DNA of 64,000 bases from Cristatella mucedo (lineage: Eukaryota > Bryozoa > Phylactolaemata > Cristatellidae). The notes beneath the pieces are model-generated. The model was not told the DNA's origin, ran no database searches, and saw only the letters and a program-made list of their open reading frames with translations. The stretch is from positions 1,212,501 through 1,276,500 of the forward strand of contig WPIO01000108.1 in the NCBI GenBank assembly GCA_009760855.2. Reading direction: 5' to 3'. Of the stretch, positions 20,691 to 32,068 are shown in pieces; position 1 is the stretch's first letter; the number at the start of each line of letters is the position of its first letter. Position numbers and translations under genes: made by a program.

Positions 20691-20803
20691 ATGCTAGTCA
20701 TCAAATTCAAATTATGCTAGTCATCAAAGTCTCAAATTATGCTAGTCATCAAATTCAAATTATGCTAGTCATCAAATTCAAATTATGCTAGTCATCCACG
20801 ATC
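20690..20803 (+). repeat. Short tandem array, about 22-26-nt unit
   Basis: Five repeats of tcaaattatgctagtcatca with alternating aattca and aagtc spacers, sitting at the join between the pogo relic and duplication copy A. Spacers are not unique, so this is not a CRISPR array. Confidence 0.9.
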
Positions 20804-21530
20804 CACAGGCTAGTAAATCCTAGTAAATCTTGAAGATGAATCTCAAGGATTTCGAACTGACAAACTGCCTTACCCGTTCTAATTTCCCGTAGAGCCAAAT
20901 ACACAGTTCTTGTAGAACTCGTTTGTTGCTAAATGAAGGAATCGCGTACGTTCATGAACTCATTTTTCTACCGTGATATCTAATAGTTAGTTCAATCGAT
21001 ATTTTCTCGTTAAATTCAAAGACCGACGGAATTCTGTTAATGCATTACCGTGTCAAGTGTGATTTTTGCCGAATCAATCAAGTCTTGCTTAGACGTTCGG
21101 CCGCAGTGTATGCAAGGAAGTGATTAGGAGGTAATGCTACGATATTAGTTTAAACATACAATGTGGACTACTGCGACTTTATGAATCGCAGATAAGCAAA
21201 TCTTTGCATGTCTGAGTTCGCGGGTCACTGATAAGTATGAAATCCGTGAATTTAATATGCTAGGTTCAGTAGCATTCGTTGCTTACTTAGCAATCACGGC
21301 TATGGTTGCACGTTAATAGCACCAGTAAATCTGTTTCCCTTCTAGAAGGATGGTGCTGACAACAAGTCGATAGAGAGACAAGTAACGTCAAAGGAATATC
21401 ATTTTCTTACTCTTCACTCGATTAAATTTACTGCTCATTTCAATTGTACCTAGATGCTGGAATGCCCCATTGTTGACGTGCAAGCTTAAGTCGAGCACTG
21501 GCGCACAGCTTGATTGGCCCTAAAATTCAG

Positions 21531-21595
21531 GTCTCAAGGACAGGCACTACTGGATCGGACTTCACTCTTCTAGCTTCCCCTATTTATGGCGCTGG
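21531..21595 (+). pseudogene. Lectin terminal exon truncated by deletion (copy A)
   Basis: Acceptor attcag/ and the first codons (LKDRHYWIGLHSSSFPYLWRW) remain. About 214 nt, including EPN, CV, WNN and FICE, are missing compared with 57466-57725. It cannot form a lectin domain. Confidence 0.85.
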
Positions 21596-21886
21596 ATTAT
21601 TCACTCTTATTATTCACTGTCTTGAATATCGCAGACAATATATCAGCATTCGTGCTAATACGTCCCATGCGGCTTTACATGGTCTCCTATGTGTCAACCT
21701 AATTTTAACAGCTGTCGCTGTGTGACCACTTTCGCCTCTGGGGGCTTAAAGCTGTGAGCCATGAGCCGTGAGGCCGTGAGACTGCACTGTTTCGCTGATG
21801 CCCACACCTACAGCTGTACAGTTGAATTTTTATTCTTTAGGATTTCTTGTCGTTAGAAATTTATGAAACAGCTGTCGCATTTGCTG

Positions 21887-21911
21887 ATTGTCGGTTGCGT
21901 GAACCGACAAT
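21887..21911. other. Perfect hairpin, 10-bp stem and 5-nt loop
   Basis: attgtcggtt-gcgtg-aaccgacaat. The same hairpin occurs unchanged in copy C near 58035-58059. Function unknown; it precedes the AT-rich relic. Confidence 0.6.
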
Positions 21912-22309
21912 TAAAAAGCGAAATATCCGCAGATGAACCTGCATTTCGAGATAACAGACGGCAAAAAATCTTCAATAGAAGGTACTGGAAAATCGGATTC
22001 CCTTTTCAAAATGTAACAGAGCCTGGAGGCCTAGTTGATTTGCCTTCAATAATTCACCTACTGTAGTTGTGTTATTTAGTCATTTTTCCATGGCTATACC
22101 TGCCAGAGGATGATGTGGTTGGATTTAGCAATATGATGATTATTGTACTATGATAAGTGACACAAGTAATATAGTTTTTGGTAGCCTTAGTTGCACGATA
22201 TAAATGCAAGGCGGTAGTTATGGATTGATATACTATTCGTCGACATTGGATGCGATCACTTGGATCTACTCATATTTGAAATTTTTACAATGTCAATAAT
22301 GTCCCCTTT

Positions 22310-23030
22310 TGACAGAAATGGTAGTAGTAATACTAGAAACATTATTCGCAAGACTGGAGACGTGATGTCTGGAAAGTTACAAATGAATGGAAATAATATC
22401 AAAAGATGCAGCTGATCGTTTAGAGGCTCGCCATGCAGTCAACCAAAGATATGCACCTACAAATTAGATTACTAAAGTGAGCAGTGGTACTACCGCCTAC
22501 GGATACTTAAAAATAAATAACCTTCATTTGAATAATCTCACGAAACCAGTCGATATTGCTTGATAAATTAGGGATACTGCGACCGAGGATTAAGTATGTG
22601 CAAAGTTCCAATAGAAGGATCTGCTAGAAATAATGTCAATCTCTATTTTGAAGCTATTATATCTGTGCATACTAATCCTAAGTATGCTTTAGATGTGCCT
22701 GACTTTGGATTTATCAAGACTTATTTTTCCACTAATTTAGGTGTTACCATAATTTGTATTGTAGATATAATTAGAAACATGATACAGATTTCGATAGATC
22801 ATGCTATTCCTAACGAAAATGTTTGATTAGCCCATAAGCAAAAACTACGAAATGGAAATACTAAACTAATAAGGCTTAAATAATGTTATGCTAGTAGTTT
22901 AGCAGATCAGTTAGCAGGAAAAATAGGACCAGTGAGCCAAATGCCTAATGTCACCACTACTAGTGGGAGATTTGTTATAGCTGCATGTTTACCTCACCAT
23001 GTCAACCGTCTAGGAGATTATTAACTTTAC
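22310..23030 (+). pseudogene. AT-rich coding relic, possibly viral or polinton-like (copy A)
   Basis: Open stretches in changing frames. One has a GDVMSGKLQMN-type motif, resembling the repeated motif of fibre or tail proteins in some large DNA viruses and polinton-like elements. A 76-codon open frame at 22596-22826 has no family I recognise. A third stretch ends in HVNRLGDY near 23024. Frameshifts and stops separate them. The same order is seen in copy C and in part in copy B. Assignment to a viral source is inference from one motif and composition. Confidence 0.35.
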
Positions 23031-23194
23031 ACTCTCATAATAAACGTGATCATGATAGAGTAGCGTGAGAAATACTTGAAAGATATTAGTTAGACGCTAA
23101 GAAATTGTTTTAAAATTGTTTTATACTTCGTATAAACAAAATTTACTGATTCTAAAGTTTCTTCGATTAATTATCAATGTTTATGTAGATGTAA

Positions 23195-25700
23195 GACGAT
23201 TTTCAAACGTTATTGATTCCAACAGTTTTTTTAATAATAATAGTCCATCATAAAATCAACCCAAAAGAGCGAAAACTATCCGCAATCTTTTAATCTGTAA
23301 TTAAATAAATATCGCTCCGACTAAAATTTTTCAAATAGTTTTTCTCAATGACATGTTCAATAAGATAACAAGCATCATATTCGGTGAAAATCTCTTCCAA
23401 ATATCGAAAAACCACGACCAGTGATTTTAGGGCTTCCGAATGAGAAATCTTCTTGGAATCACTTCGCAGCAAATGCAAAGCGCCTAGAAAGAGATTAAGT
23501 TCTCTGAGGGCACTTTATAAAGTGCACAATTATTATTATTATTACTATTAAGTATTCTGGTCGATTGCAATATCAATATTTGTGCCCTACCCCAGTGAGG
23601 TATTTATTCACTTTCGTTTCATCTCGTCGCACATATCTCCGTCTGTCATCGTGCCAAAGCACTCGATTTCGCTATCAATGTAAAGTGTGCGTTGAAATGG
23701 CTTGATGGTAAAGCTCAGGCTAGTAAATCCTCGGACATAGATATCTTGAGCACAGCACTTTAGTCTCACGTTATTTTCGCATTGAGCGATATCTTCGCGG
23801 GTTTAAAAAATCTCGCTTTTTGAATGCAGTTGGCGATGGCTGATGGATTGACGAGAAACCACGTGCGTTTCATCATGCGCACGGCCTTCAAAACGTCCAT
23901 CAATTTTAAGTAAATTGAACAGTGACGTCCATTTTTCAATCGCTTGCTAAATGTTTCGCATGATTTGCTGTGGATAGTCGGTTTCACGGCTCGAACCATC
24001 CCCTGATGTAACTGTTACACCAGAGCCTTGCATTTGGCGGCACAAACGCGACTGTACAATTTTAAGCGGTGCATCAATCTTATGACACACAGTGTTATCC
24101 GCGGACGTGATAATCTTTCGTTTTTCCGACTCCCGATCAGCAAAATCTCTGTCCAAATTTCGCTAGTCATCCACGATTTACGATTGGTGCGATACGGCCA
24201 CGGAGGTCTGGCCATGCAAAGCATGGGGGCTTCTCAAATCTTAGAATGATGAAGATCTTTTTCTCGCTTCCGGTGCTGGTGAAGAGGAATAAGACGGTTT
24301 GAAAATTCTTTAGAACTTTTCCGCTAATCGGTTGTCGCCTGTCACCGCTAATGCGTGAGTCGGTGTTGCCTTGAAAAATAATCTCGGTTCATCTACATTG
24401 AAAATAACATCGGATTCGATTCCATTGAGTAGGCGACAGGCAATATTGCTTCAATACATTGTTCGGCATCCTCTTCGTCCGCCGCAGCCCGTTCACAATA
24501 AATAAGCTTGAATTCAATTTTACGTTTCTTCTTGAATCGATAGAGCCAAGCGTCCGACGGCTCGTCGAACGCGAACCAATTCGCCTATTGACGAGCTTCC
24601 TCTATCATTAATAATCCATTGGAGGGAGCAGTCTGACCCCGTAATAATTAAAACCATGCAAATAGCTCTGTCTTGACTTCATCGTTATTAGTATTTCGCT
24701 TCCGTTTCCGGATTAAAATTCCTTTTATCCTCCGCCTTTTCTTGAGTCATATAATTTTACCTTTTGATTTTGAAAGTTTTCGATGTATCAAGAATAACCT
24801 GAACCGCAACGTCTTTCGCTTTGCTCGTCTTAAACGCATCCAAAGTATCGAGTCGTCCCTCAAGGTCAGAGCCTTCTGCTTCATCGGTTCCTTTCCGTCA
24901 TGATTCTGAAAATGCAAAACAGATATTTTAAATTTAAAATGTATTGGTGAATGATTTTTTTAATTACCGATTATATTATTTCAAACGCTCCAGTTTGCGT
25001 AAAAATATGTCACACTTTCCGATCCGTTCGTGTTCGAGCCAAGAACGCTTTTCTGCGTTCTACTTTATCGATAGACGAATTGGAAAGATGAGAAAAATTT
25101 ATGACGATACTAGATTTTTACGTTCCTTTGTTGTCAGCGAAAAACTGAAAAACACATGTAACGTCTATTATTGAATGACACGTCTGACCGACTTGTCGCA
25201 ATACGTGACCGCCGTCTCGTGGAACCGCACGTGTCCGCTTCTATCCCTGCAAGCGACCACGTCTGCATTAGCACATCTGTTTGCGTACGTACTAACCTTT
25301 CACTCGTCTCGAACGGTCGAGCGGCATGACGTCACCGCCATGAGCACAGTAACGCAACAAAAACACAAAAAATAAATACCTATTCAATAATATTGGAAAA
25401 CATTAAATTAAAATTATCAATTTTGTATGCTGATTGACTCTTTGGTCCGACAAATTCAATACGTTGTGTTTTGAGTGGCTTATAAGTGAGGAAAATTGTG
25501 CTGCGAGCGGAAAATGGCTTGCTTAAAAGCTAGGTTCACTTATAAGCGAGTTTATTATAACCGAGGCTCTCGTCACTATAAAGATGGTTCAGGAAGTTGA
25601 GAGATGGCCGCAGGTTTCTTATGTCATAGACTTTATTATAAGCGAGTTACTTAGAACTCAGGTCAACAATAATGCAAATATTCCTAGGTTTTTAAGTCCG
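23195..25700 (-). mobile_element. Dead pogo/Tigger-type DNA transposon (copy A)
   Basis: On the minus strand, from about 24905 down to 23660, are pieces of a pogo/Tigger transposase. They are an N-terminal helix-turn-helix remnant (LEGRLDTLDAF), a CENP-B-type domain remnant (SDAWLYRFKKKRKI), the first catalytic Asp region (near 24400), RTNRKSWMTSEIWTE, the DN motif in SADNTVCHKIDAPLK, ALV-QLHQGMVRAVK, and LMDVLKAVRMMKRTW. Several stops and frameshifts break it, and copy C shares them. Near 25500-25660 lie repeated cttataagcgagt and ttataaccgag words like Tigger termini; I could not define terminal inverted repeats. Confidence 0.82.
23458..23555 (+). mobile_element. Very short family 1 LINE 3' end inside the pogo-bearing block (copy A)
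   Basis: gcaaatgcaaagcgcctagaaagagattaagttctctgagg, then an ATT-type tail. Absent from the equivalent site of the third copy (about 20053), present in copy C (59826). Confidence 0.88.
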
Positions 25701-27149
25701 TGAGGTACGCCGAAAAGAATTGGACTTGCTAAATGCTGGTGGCGTCCTCATTTTCCACGGAACGCTGTTGCTGATATGACACTCTCCTTTTTCCAGTGTT
25801 TCACCAATCCAACCAACACGACGAGGCAAGCAGGTCGTCACCTCCGAGATTTACCAGAAACATAGAAATGTACTCTGCCGTGTATGTGTGCGTGCGTGTG
25901 CGTGCCTGTGCGTGTGTGCGTGTGTATCTTTCCGTTATCCGATCTCACTCTTGCACACACGATGCCTTGGATTTACCTAGAAAGCCCCATAATTTACCTT
26001 TCATATATATTTTGCGACCCAGTTCAATGTAAGAAATACTATACAACCACCACCAGCGAGCCATCATGGCTCTCTAAGCAGCTGCTCAGAATGCTTCCTA
26101 GAATGCACATAGGCAGACATTTTGCGTTCTGGATCTCTTAGTCTGGTCATTCGTGAGCCCTATTGGCTAGCAATGCTAAGGCTAATGAGATCCACAGCAG
26201 AAATTTCTCGGCCGACTCAATTGGAGAAATACGAGTTCCCTTAAGTAATTTCCATTTAGCGTTGATTCATAGGGGATTTATCAGCTCTGAAAAGGTACGA
26301 TTGTTCAGCATTTAGGGTTTTACAAAGCTTGTGTTCTGAGTATATTCTAAACCAGCCGAAAAGTCCTACAGAGTCTGCAGCGTGTTTTTAAGGTTGCCAA
26401 GAAGAAAATGCGGTATAACAGCGCCCCTCACAGATTGCTGGCTTGCAAGGAAGCAGTTATTCTATTTAGCTACTACTAACCCACGCTGCGTATAAGTCTT
26501 TACCAAGTAAATGTCAATCTAAGGTGCTTTTTTGTATTCCATAAAAGTTAACTCACTATTTTTCAATTAAGTAATATGCCCTATTCCAAAACAGCTGCCA
26601 AACAAGGTTTCCGTAGTGATTTAAATGTGACTTCAAACATAGAGTGACGTTAAAGACCTGTTAATAAAAGTAGTTGAAATCCTTCGGCTGATTCGTATAG
26701 CTACACATAATAAGAAATTTCGCAGTAGCTCATTTGCTCAGTCGTAATGTGCTAGGGAGGAATCTTTTGATTTAAATAAAACTACATTTATGAAATTATC
26801 TTAGCATTTCTTTGAAGTTTATGAAATTGCGTTATCCCTTATGTCTTACATCTAAATGATGACTGTATTTGAAAGATAGCAATATCGAACTGTACATGCA
26901 AGTTGTAACTACTTTTAAAGTAAAGTATCCGTCGAAACGTTCATAGACCAACTGAGCCAATCCGGCGCACGATGCGACGACTATCACTGACTGCGGCTAC
27001 TGAGTGTCTACGGACATCCACAAACCTGTGCGGGCTATACAAGGATTTGACAGTTACATACGATGTTAATGGTGGAACAATTTAATTTTTATATAAACAT
27101 TGACATCTAGACAGAAATGAAGCTGTATCCTATGAATACGTCTGCATGC
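25701..27149. other. Unassigned part of duplication copy A
   Basis: Contains a short GT/GC-rich run near 25878-25926 and no gene I can support. Confidence 0.4.
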
Positions 27150-27490
27150 TTGAATTGTTGTGAACTCACTCCCGACTTATGCCACGACATCTAACTTTAA
27201 CACATTAAAAGAGACAAACTATAAAATTGCATCTACTGATCACTGCATTTAGTTGGTCCCAGTGATTCGTTCTTTTAGCGCATAGGCGTGCTGTTACTGT
27301 GCATGCTGCCACTAACCATACTTGAATGCCGACCTTGTACATGTCACCCGTACACACGTTATTCTTGTGGTTTATTGTGAATGCTTCCACTACCCATTCG
27401 ATCGAGCATCCTTTGGAGCAACTGTAACGTGCCTAGACGGAAATCTAGTTCTCTGAGAAAACTGCACAGCATTTATGATAACAATTATTA
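27150..27490 (+). mobile_element. Old family 1 LINE 3' fragment (copy A)
   Basis: Diverged C-terminal ORF2 end (ctcactcccgactt) and 3' UTR (gtgctgttactgtgcatgct, ggaaatctagttctctgag), no clear ATT tail. Duplicated in copy C at 63520-63860. Confidence 0.75.
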
Positions 27491-27559
27491 ATATAATAAT
27501 TGTGTGTTGCCACGTGTCCATGATTACTGGGCATGTCGATTGTGGTTATCTGCTGCATG

Positions 27560-27765
27560 TGGTTTACTTTAGCCCATTTAATGGAAACGCTAAAGCACTA
27601 GGCAATGACAAAACCAAGAATTGAAGCAGGAATTTCGCAATCTCTTAACCCACTCATTGGAGCACTTTCTGAGAGCAGCTTTGCAATGCTTGACGGCTAT
27701 CTAGAGACGACCCTACGTATTCGTCGACCGGGTGCATTGGTGCAGGCATGCACTCGTCGTCGAGC
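27560..27765 (+). repeat. Unclassified dispersed repeat R, copy 1
   Basis: Shares ordered words with about 34000-34140 and 49495-49720 (acgctaa-gca-taggc, cattggagcactttctgagagcagc, cgtcgac/cgtctac then gca-cgatg). No coding capacity or termini seen. Confidence 0.55.
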
Positions 27766-28004
27766 TAGCTCTTAGTATAGAACCTACCGATGCTGGCCTC
27801 AGTCAACATACCAAGCCAGGAGCGTGTGACGGCAGCTTTCTGCTGCTAATCTAGGAGCAAGCGGCCGCCATGACACTTTGTAAATGTGCAGACCTATGAA
27901 GAGTCAGCCATAAGGTCACCTCAAAAACATGCTGATGTCCTAAAAATCGTACACGGCAAAATTATCACGTACGGTAGATGAAGCCTCAAGCATGCGACCG
28001 CCTA

Positions 28005-28520
28005 CTATGGAAATAGTAAAACTGTCCCTTCGACTGCTCGCTTTGAGGTCACTTTATTCTTTGGCTCCAGCCTATCTCTCAGATCTACTCCTCAACCAGG
28101 CCACGCATCGTACCACCCGCTTTTTGGAATCCTTAAGTTTACCACTACCTCGTACAAACCTCAAATCCTTTGGAGACCGTGCATTTAGTACGTAAGCTCC
28201 CAAGCCTGGAACTCACTACCAACTTGCATCAAAACATCCCCTGACCTGACCGCATTTAAAACAGAACTTGAAAACAAACCTATTTCGGACAGCATTTAGT
28301 GGATCCCTGTGATTCATCCTTCATGTGCTTATGCGTTCTGACATTGTGCATGCTTACTCTGTGCATGTCACCCCTAGCCACAATGTTAATGTTGTTTATC
28401 AAGCATAATATTACTCACGATTCAATCACGTTTCACTTTGCAGCAAATGTAAAGCACCTAGGAAGAGATTGAGTTCTCTGAGGGCGCTTTATCTAGTGCA
28501 TTATTATTATTATTATTGTT
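28005..28520 (+). mobile_element. 5'-truncated family 1 LINE
   Basis: SLAPAYLSDLL, HRTTRFLESLSLPLPRTNLK, then frame loss, family 3' UTR and an ATT tail ending near 28518. Immediately followed by a family 2 tail in the same orientation. Confidence 0.88.
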
Positions 28521-28800
28521 AATCATATGCTACGGCAACTACTCTTCAGCTGCCGACTATGGCTCATACTTTTCTGTGGCCCTGAGCTGGTACTTCTACG
28601 CTACTCCCTATCTCAACTGCTCTTCTGACTCTGCTATGTTCCCCACTCTCTCTTCGTTGCGTGAGATGAAGTCTGTTGCGTATCGAATGCGTAACGGAAG
28701 CCACTTAGGCTGTGAGTGGGCTATATAAAACTGTCCTGCGTAACACCCACCCAGTCTTTAGGGCTTTGTGGAGTTACAGACGAAGGTACATTAAATTACT
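28521..28800 (+). mobile_element. Family 2 LINE 3' fragment
   Basis: SAADYGSYFSVALSWYFYAT and LREMKSVAYRM followed by the gtctttagggctttgtggag tail. Same family as 14727-18090, 40445-40615 and 51361-51790. Confidence 0.8.
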
Positions 28801-30179
28801 GTAGGTGTGTGTGGAACTTAATCATGCATACACGGCTTTAGACTCATCTACAAATCCTTGACCTACATGTCCTTGACCATTGTCCTTGATAATTTTTACA
28901 TGCTGAGTGACAATGTTTGATGTAAAAAGCATGTACAGACGACCAAATGCCGCTTCGCTGAGAGCTACCACACTCAGTACTACACACCCAGTCTGAAGTT
29001 TGATGAACCATGTTCCATCAGCTTCCTGTCATCTGCGATCCCCGGATGCTGGAAATGCCGAGACAATTATGACTCACAGCATAAAGTTCGTGGGCAACCA
29101 AAGTTAAGAAACTGCCTCAAGTACCTAACATTATACATTCGTTTGTATACTTCCTTAGTAAAAATTGATGACTTGAAGATGTAATGTAACGGCAACCTCC
29201 ATCGACTAGATACGGCACCATGCTATTCTGGTCAGATAGCCAACTGTAGCTGCTGCACAAGTAACTCATTTTGAGACGTTGTTGCCTTTGGAGCCTTCTT
29301 CTAGGAGGAAGCTGCAACAGCGAGTGATGAGATGCGATGAGAACAAAGCTGAAATAAGGCAATAGTAGCACAGCACAGGCCTTAGAGTTTGACAATATTA
29401 AGATAAACAAAAATATATTATAATATTTATATACATATTTTAGATTCAATAGCAATGATATATATATATATATATATAAATATATATATACCTACGAAAT
29501 GCCATTAATAGATTTGGTGCCAGATAGAGGTAAACATTTCCAAAGGGTAAGCGATTTAGATATTCTCGCAAGCTTTCTCAAACAACTGCCAAGTTACGTC
29601 ACAAAACCGAACGATTAATATTTCATTAGTCTGCAAGATCAGCCTGCAAAGTCTGATGGACTCAAATGCTAATGGAGCTTGTTGACGAAGGCCGGCAAAA
29701 AACGTCTAATGAGCTATTTTTTATTCTTCCAGACGTATCTTAAAGCGTGGTCACGCACAACAAACCTGACGAGGGAATCCGCCGCCAGGGCTCGGTGCGT
29801 GCTGACAGAGGTTTAAATTCGAACCGTCAAGCCTGCATCTCACTGTAGCGCGTGTATCACTGCCTTTCTCAAAATTTGGTAAGATTAATACATTCAATCA
29901 GGACTTCTTCCACATATCGACAGCCTAGATGGAAGAACTTGTAAACCTGCAAAAATTACAACACCTCTACTGAACAAGGCTTGCAGTTTAAGCCAAGTCC
30001 ATAGAGGAAATTGCTTTTTTTAAGAGACGACACTCCCATATTTGAGATATCTTTCACCGCAAGTGATCATTCGGGCACCTTGAGAAGTGTAACTTGATGC
30101 TAATGCCTTTTCTACTATGGCCCTTCGATGTCTGCTTGCGATTGAGCCATCACACGATTTAGGCTAATGATGATTACAT
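28801..30179. other. Unassigned sequence with a short AT microsatellite
   Basis: (TA)n at about 29455-29490. Possible B-box-like ttcgaacc on the minus strand near 29820, too weak to call. No gene recognised. Confidence 0.4.
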
Positions 30180-30575
30180 TGCGGCTACCAACGCTTTAGG
30201 CAACTAGCATTTGATGTCTGCCTAAGGCTTGGTCCTCTGACGTGCAATAACGGCATCAATTGACGGCTGCTACACCGATGAAAAGGATACATTGTATCGT
30301 GGCCAAGGCAGGAGTGCCAGGGCATGTGTCCATAGCATTCAAGCCCGCGTGGTTGTGCTCGAAACGCGTGTATACGGCCTTCACCTACACAATTACAATG
30401 ATTAAGCAAAATAATTATTCTAGCAGTTTTTACACGATAATCAATAATTAATATTATTACTATTATACATTTTATAGGGCTACCGGACAATTTAGTTTCT
30501 TTTTGGGCAGTTTGAAGATGCCGAAAAGAAAGCGTACGCTCGCACGCTTTCGTCTTAGCACGATCAATGTCATAG
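30180..30575. repeat. Unclassified repeat U, copy 1
   Basis: 30285-30570 matches 39790-40080 in the same orientation (tatcgtggccaaggcaggag, acggccttcaccta, gatgccgaaaagaaagc). 30180-30335 also matches 40190-40365 in inverted orientation (gcctaaggc-tggtcctc, ggcaggag). The arrangement suggests an element with inverted arms. Confidence 0.6.
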
Positions 30576-31019
30576 AGAATAACATTGTTAGATTCTATGA
30601 TTTTATTTTTACCTTGCTTTAGCGAGCGTGCTCTCACGTCTTCAGAATGATTGCGATCAATCCGACGATGAACAAGCGTAACCTTACCGTTTTTGCTAGG
30701 TGTTGTGTGCTACCAGTGACTCGCGAAGAATGCGAGGAAAGGTTTTCACAAGTGAAAACCGCTTGGGATTTGAGTCAAACAAACTACCCACAGCCAATGA
30801 AGGCGTGACAAGGAGCTTCCCAGGGTGGCGGAGCGTTAGAGTAAAAGCATAATGCGTTTTAGTGACACCTTTGTGCATACCGTACTTTCCCAACATCACC
30901 TGGTGACAAAAACGTCGGCACCTGCCACCCGTGAATGCTGGCTGAGCTAAGGGTTAGAGCTCGCCAGCTTCCTCATTCTGAGATACGCTCGTGCCCTTCA
31001 CTGCTAATTATTAATTATT
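30576..31019. other. Unassigned sequence
   Basis: No recognisable gene. Confidence 0.35.
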
Positions 31020-31378
31020 TGTTAGCTGCGGATTAAAGTGAGCTGAAGAATTAAGTATTACATTAAAATAATAAAATAAATTTTAAATATTTAATATTAG
31101 ATATAAATATTAAATTTATTAAAGCAGATTAAAGTAAGCTGCAAATTGAAGTAAGTTGTATAATTAAATATTCAATTTAAATATTAAAATACACTTCAAA
31201 TATTTAGTATTATATTTAGATATTAAATTTATTCCAGCAGATTAAAGTAAGCTGCAGATTAAAGTAAGCTGCAGAATTAAATATTAAATTTAAATATTAA
31301 AATAAATTTTAAATAACAAAAATTAGATTTAAATATTAAATTTATTAAAGCAGATTAAAGTAAGCTGCAGATTAAACG
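31020..31378 (+). repeat. AT-rich tandem array, about 115-nt units, three copies
   Basis: Repeats of cagattaaagtaagctg followed by aattaaatatt-aaatttaaatatt runs near 31030, 31123, 31236 and 31352. The units are variable. Confidence 0.8.
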
Positions 31379-31765
31379 AAGTACGCGTGCACAGGCGAGA
31401 AAACGGAAGCTGGCTCACAGGAACGTGTACTCTCGCGTGCGCCTGCCGTATTCCTCCCCGACACAACTGTTCTCTCCCAGGTTGGCGTGTTCCTTCTCTC
31501 CCCACTCCCTCCCAGCCACTGCTCATCCCAGTGGGTTAGAGGGAGGACGAAGCCGGCCCGTGGATAAGCAACCGCCGCCAGACCACAGCTGGGGCACCGG
31601 CCTGTCCCTAGGCCACAGCCACCAGCTGTTAGACCCGGGGTGGTTTAGGGCACTGCCAGTCAGCCGGCACTGGCAGTGTGCCGGCGCTCCCGCCGATCTG
31701 AATCATGTACGGAGGAAAAAAAGTCACAATAACGAGTGCGAGCAGGATTGACAGCTGCAGCAGCT
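31379..31765. other. GC-rich island directly after an AT-rich array
   Basis: Sharp composition switch. Open frames exist on both strands but match nothing known to me. Contains complementary words (gccggcactggcagtgtgccggc). Confidence 0.4.
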
Positions 31766-31989
31766 CTTCTGCCAGATCCGAAGACGCTGGTTGAAAACCG
31801 ATTGGACTTCACTCTGTAACTTTCGCGCTGTTTCTAGAAGCTCTTCATCGCCACCACCCAGTGTATTCAATACAATACTTACAATACTTACAATTCATTG
31901 TAGAGTTGTAAGTATTTTAAGGAATCGCAACATTTTGTTAAAAATAGCGAGCCGCGAATAAAAAGCAGTTGGAAGCGGGCAACGGAGGA
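31766..31989. other. Unassigned sequence
   Basis: Small direct repeat of acaatactt near 31872-31890; nothing more. Confidence 0.3.
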
Positions 31990-32068
31990 TTGCCTGCTGA
32001 AAAATCGAACCGACGACCAAAGGCGTGAAGAGCGAGCACTTTGCCATTGGGCTGTGACATGAATGGAT
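31990..32068 (-). mobile_element. tRNA-derived SINE head
   Basis: On the minus strand the A-box region (cccaatggcaaagtgctcg) and B-box (gtcggttcgattttt) are in order and well spaced. The 5' words match the copy at 39676-39740 (ccattgggc-gtgaca). Confidence 0.55.

Larger units (their letters stand above)
20812..27631 (+). repeat. Segmental duplication, copy A
   Basis: It aligns to 56750-64000 in the same orientation. The offset is about 35934 at the left, 36148 at 21863 and 36369 from 22596 to the end. The two steps are a 214-nt deletion here (in the lectin exon) and 221 nt present only in copy C. Lined-up stretches differ by only a few bases per hundred. The alignment reaches the right window edge in copy C, so the full length is unknown. 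Confidence 0.93.

Noticed and set aside
20690-20803. CRISPR-like short repeat array
   Set aside because: Five short units with recurring, non-unique spacers in animal DNA; an ordinary tandem repeat.
21863-22066. 67-codon open frame conserved in copies A and C
   Set aside because: No domain, no splice context, and the duplication is recent, so openness in both is weak evidence.
25796-26141. Open frames with Cys-Val/Arg-Val runs in copy A (and 62165-62525 in copy C)
   Set aside because: Centred on a gtgtgcgtg run, with no family match; conservation between A and C only reflects recent duplication.
29750-29890. SINE head on the minus strand
   Set aside because: A B-box-like ttcgaacc is present but no convincing A-box at proper spacing.
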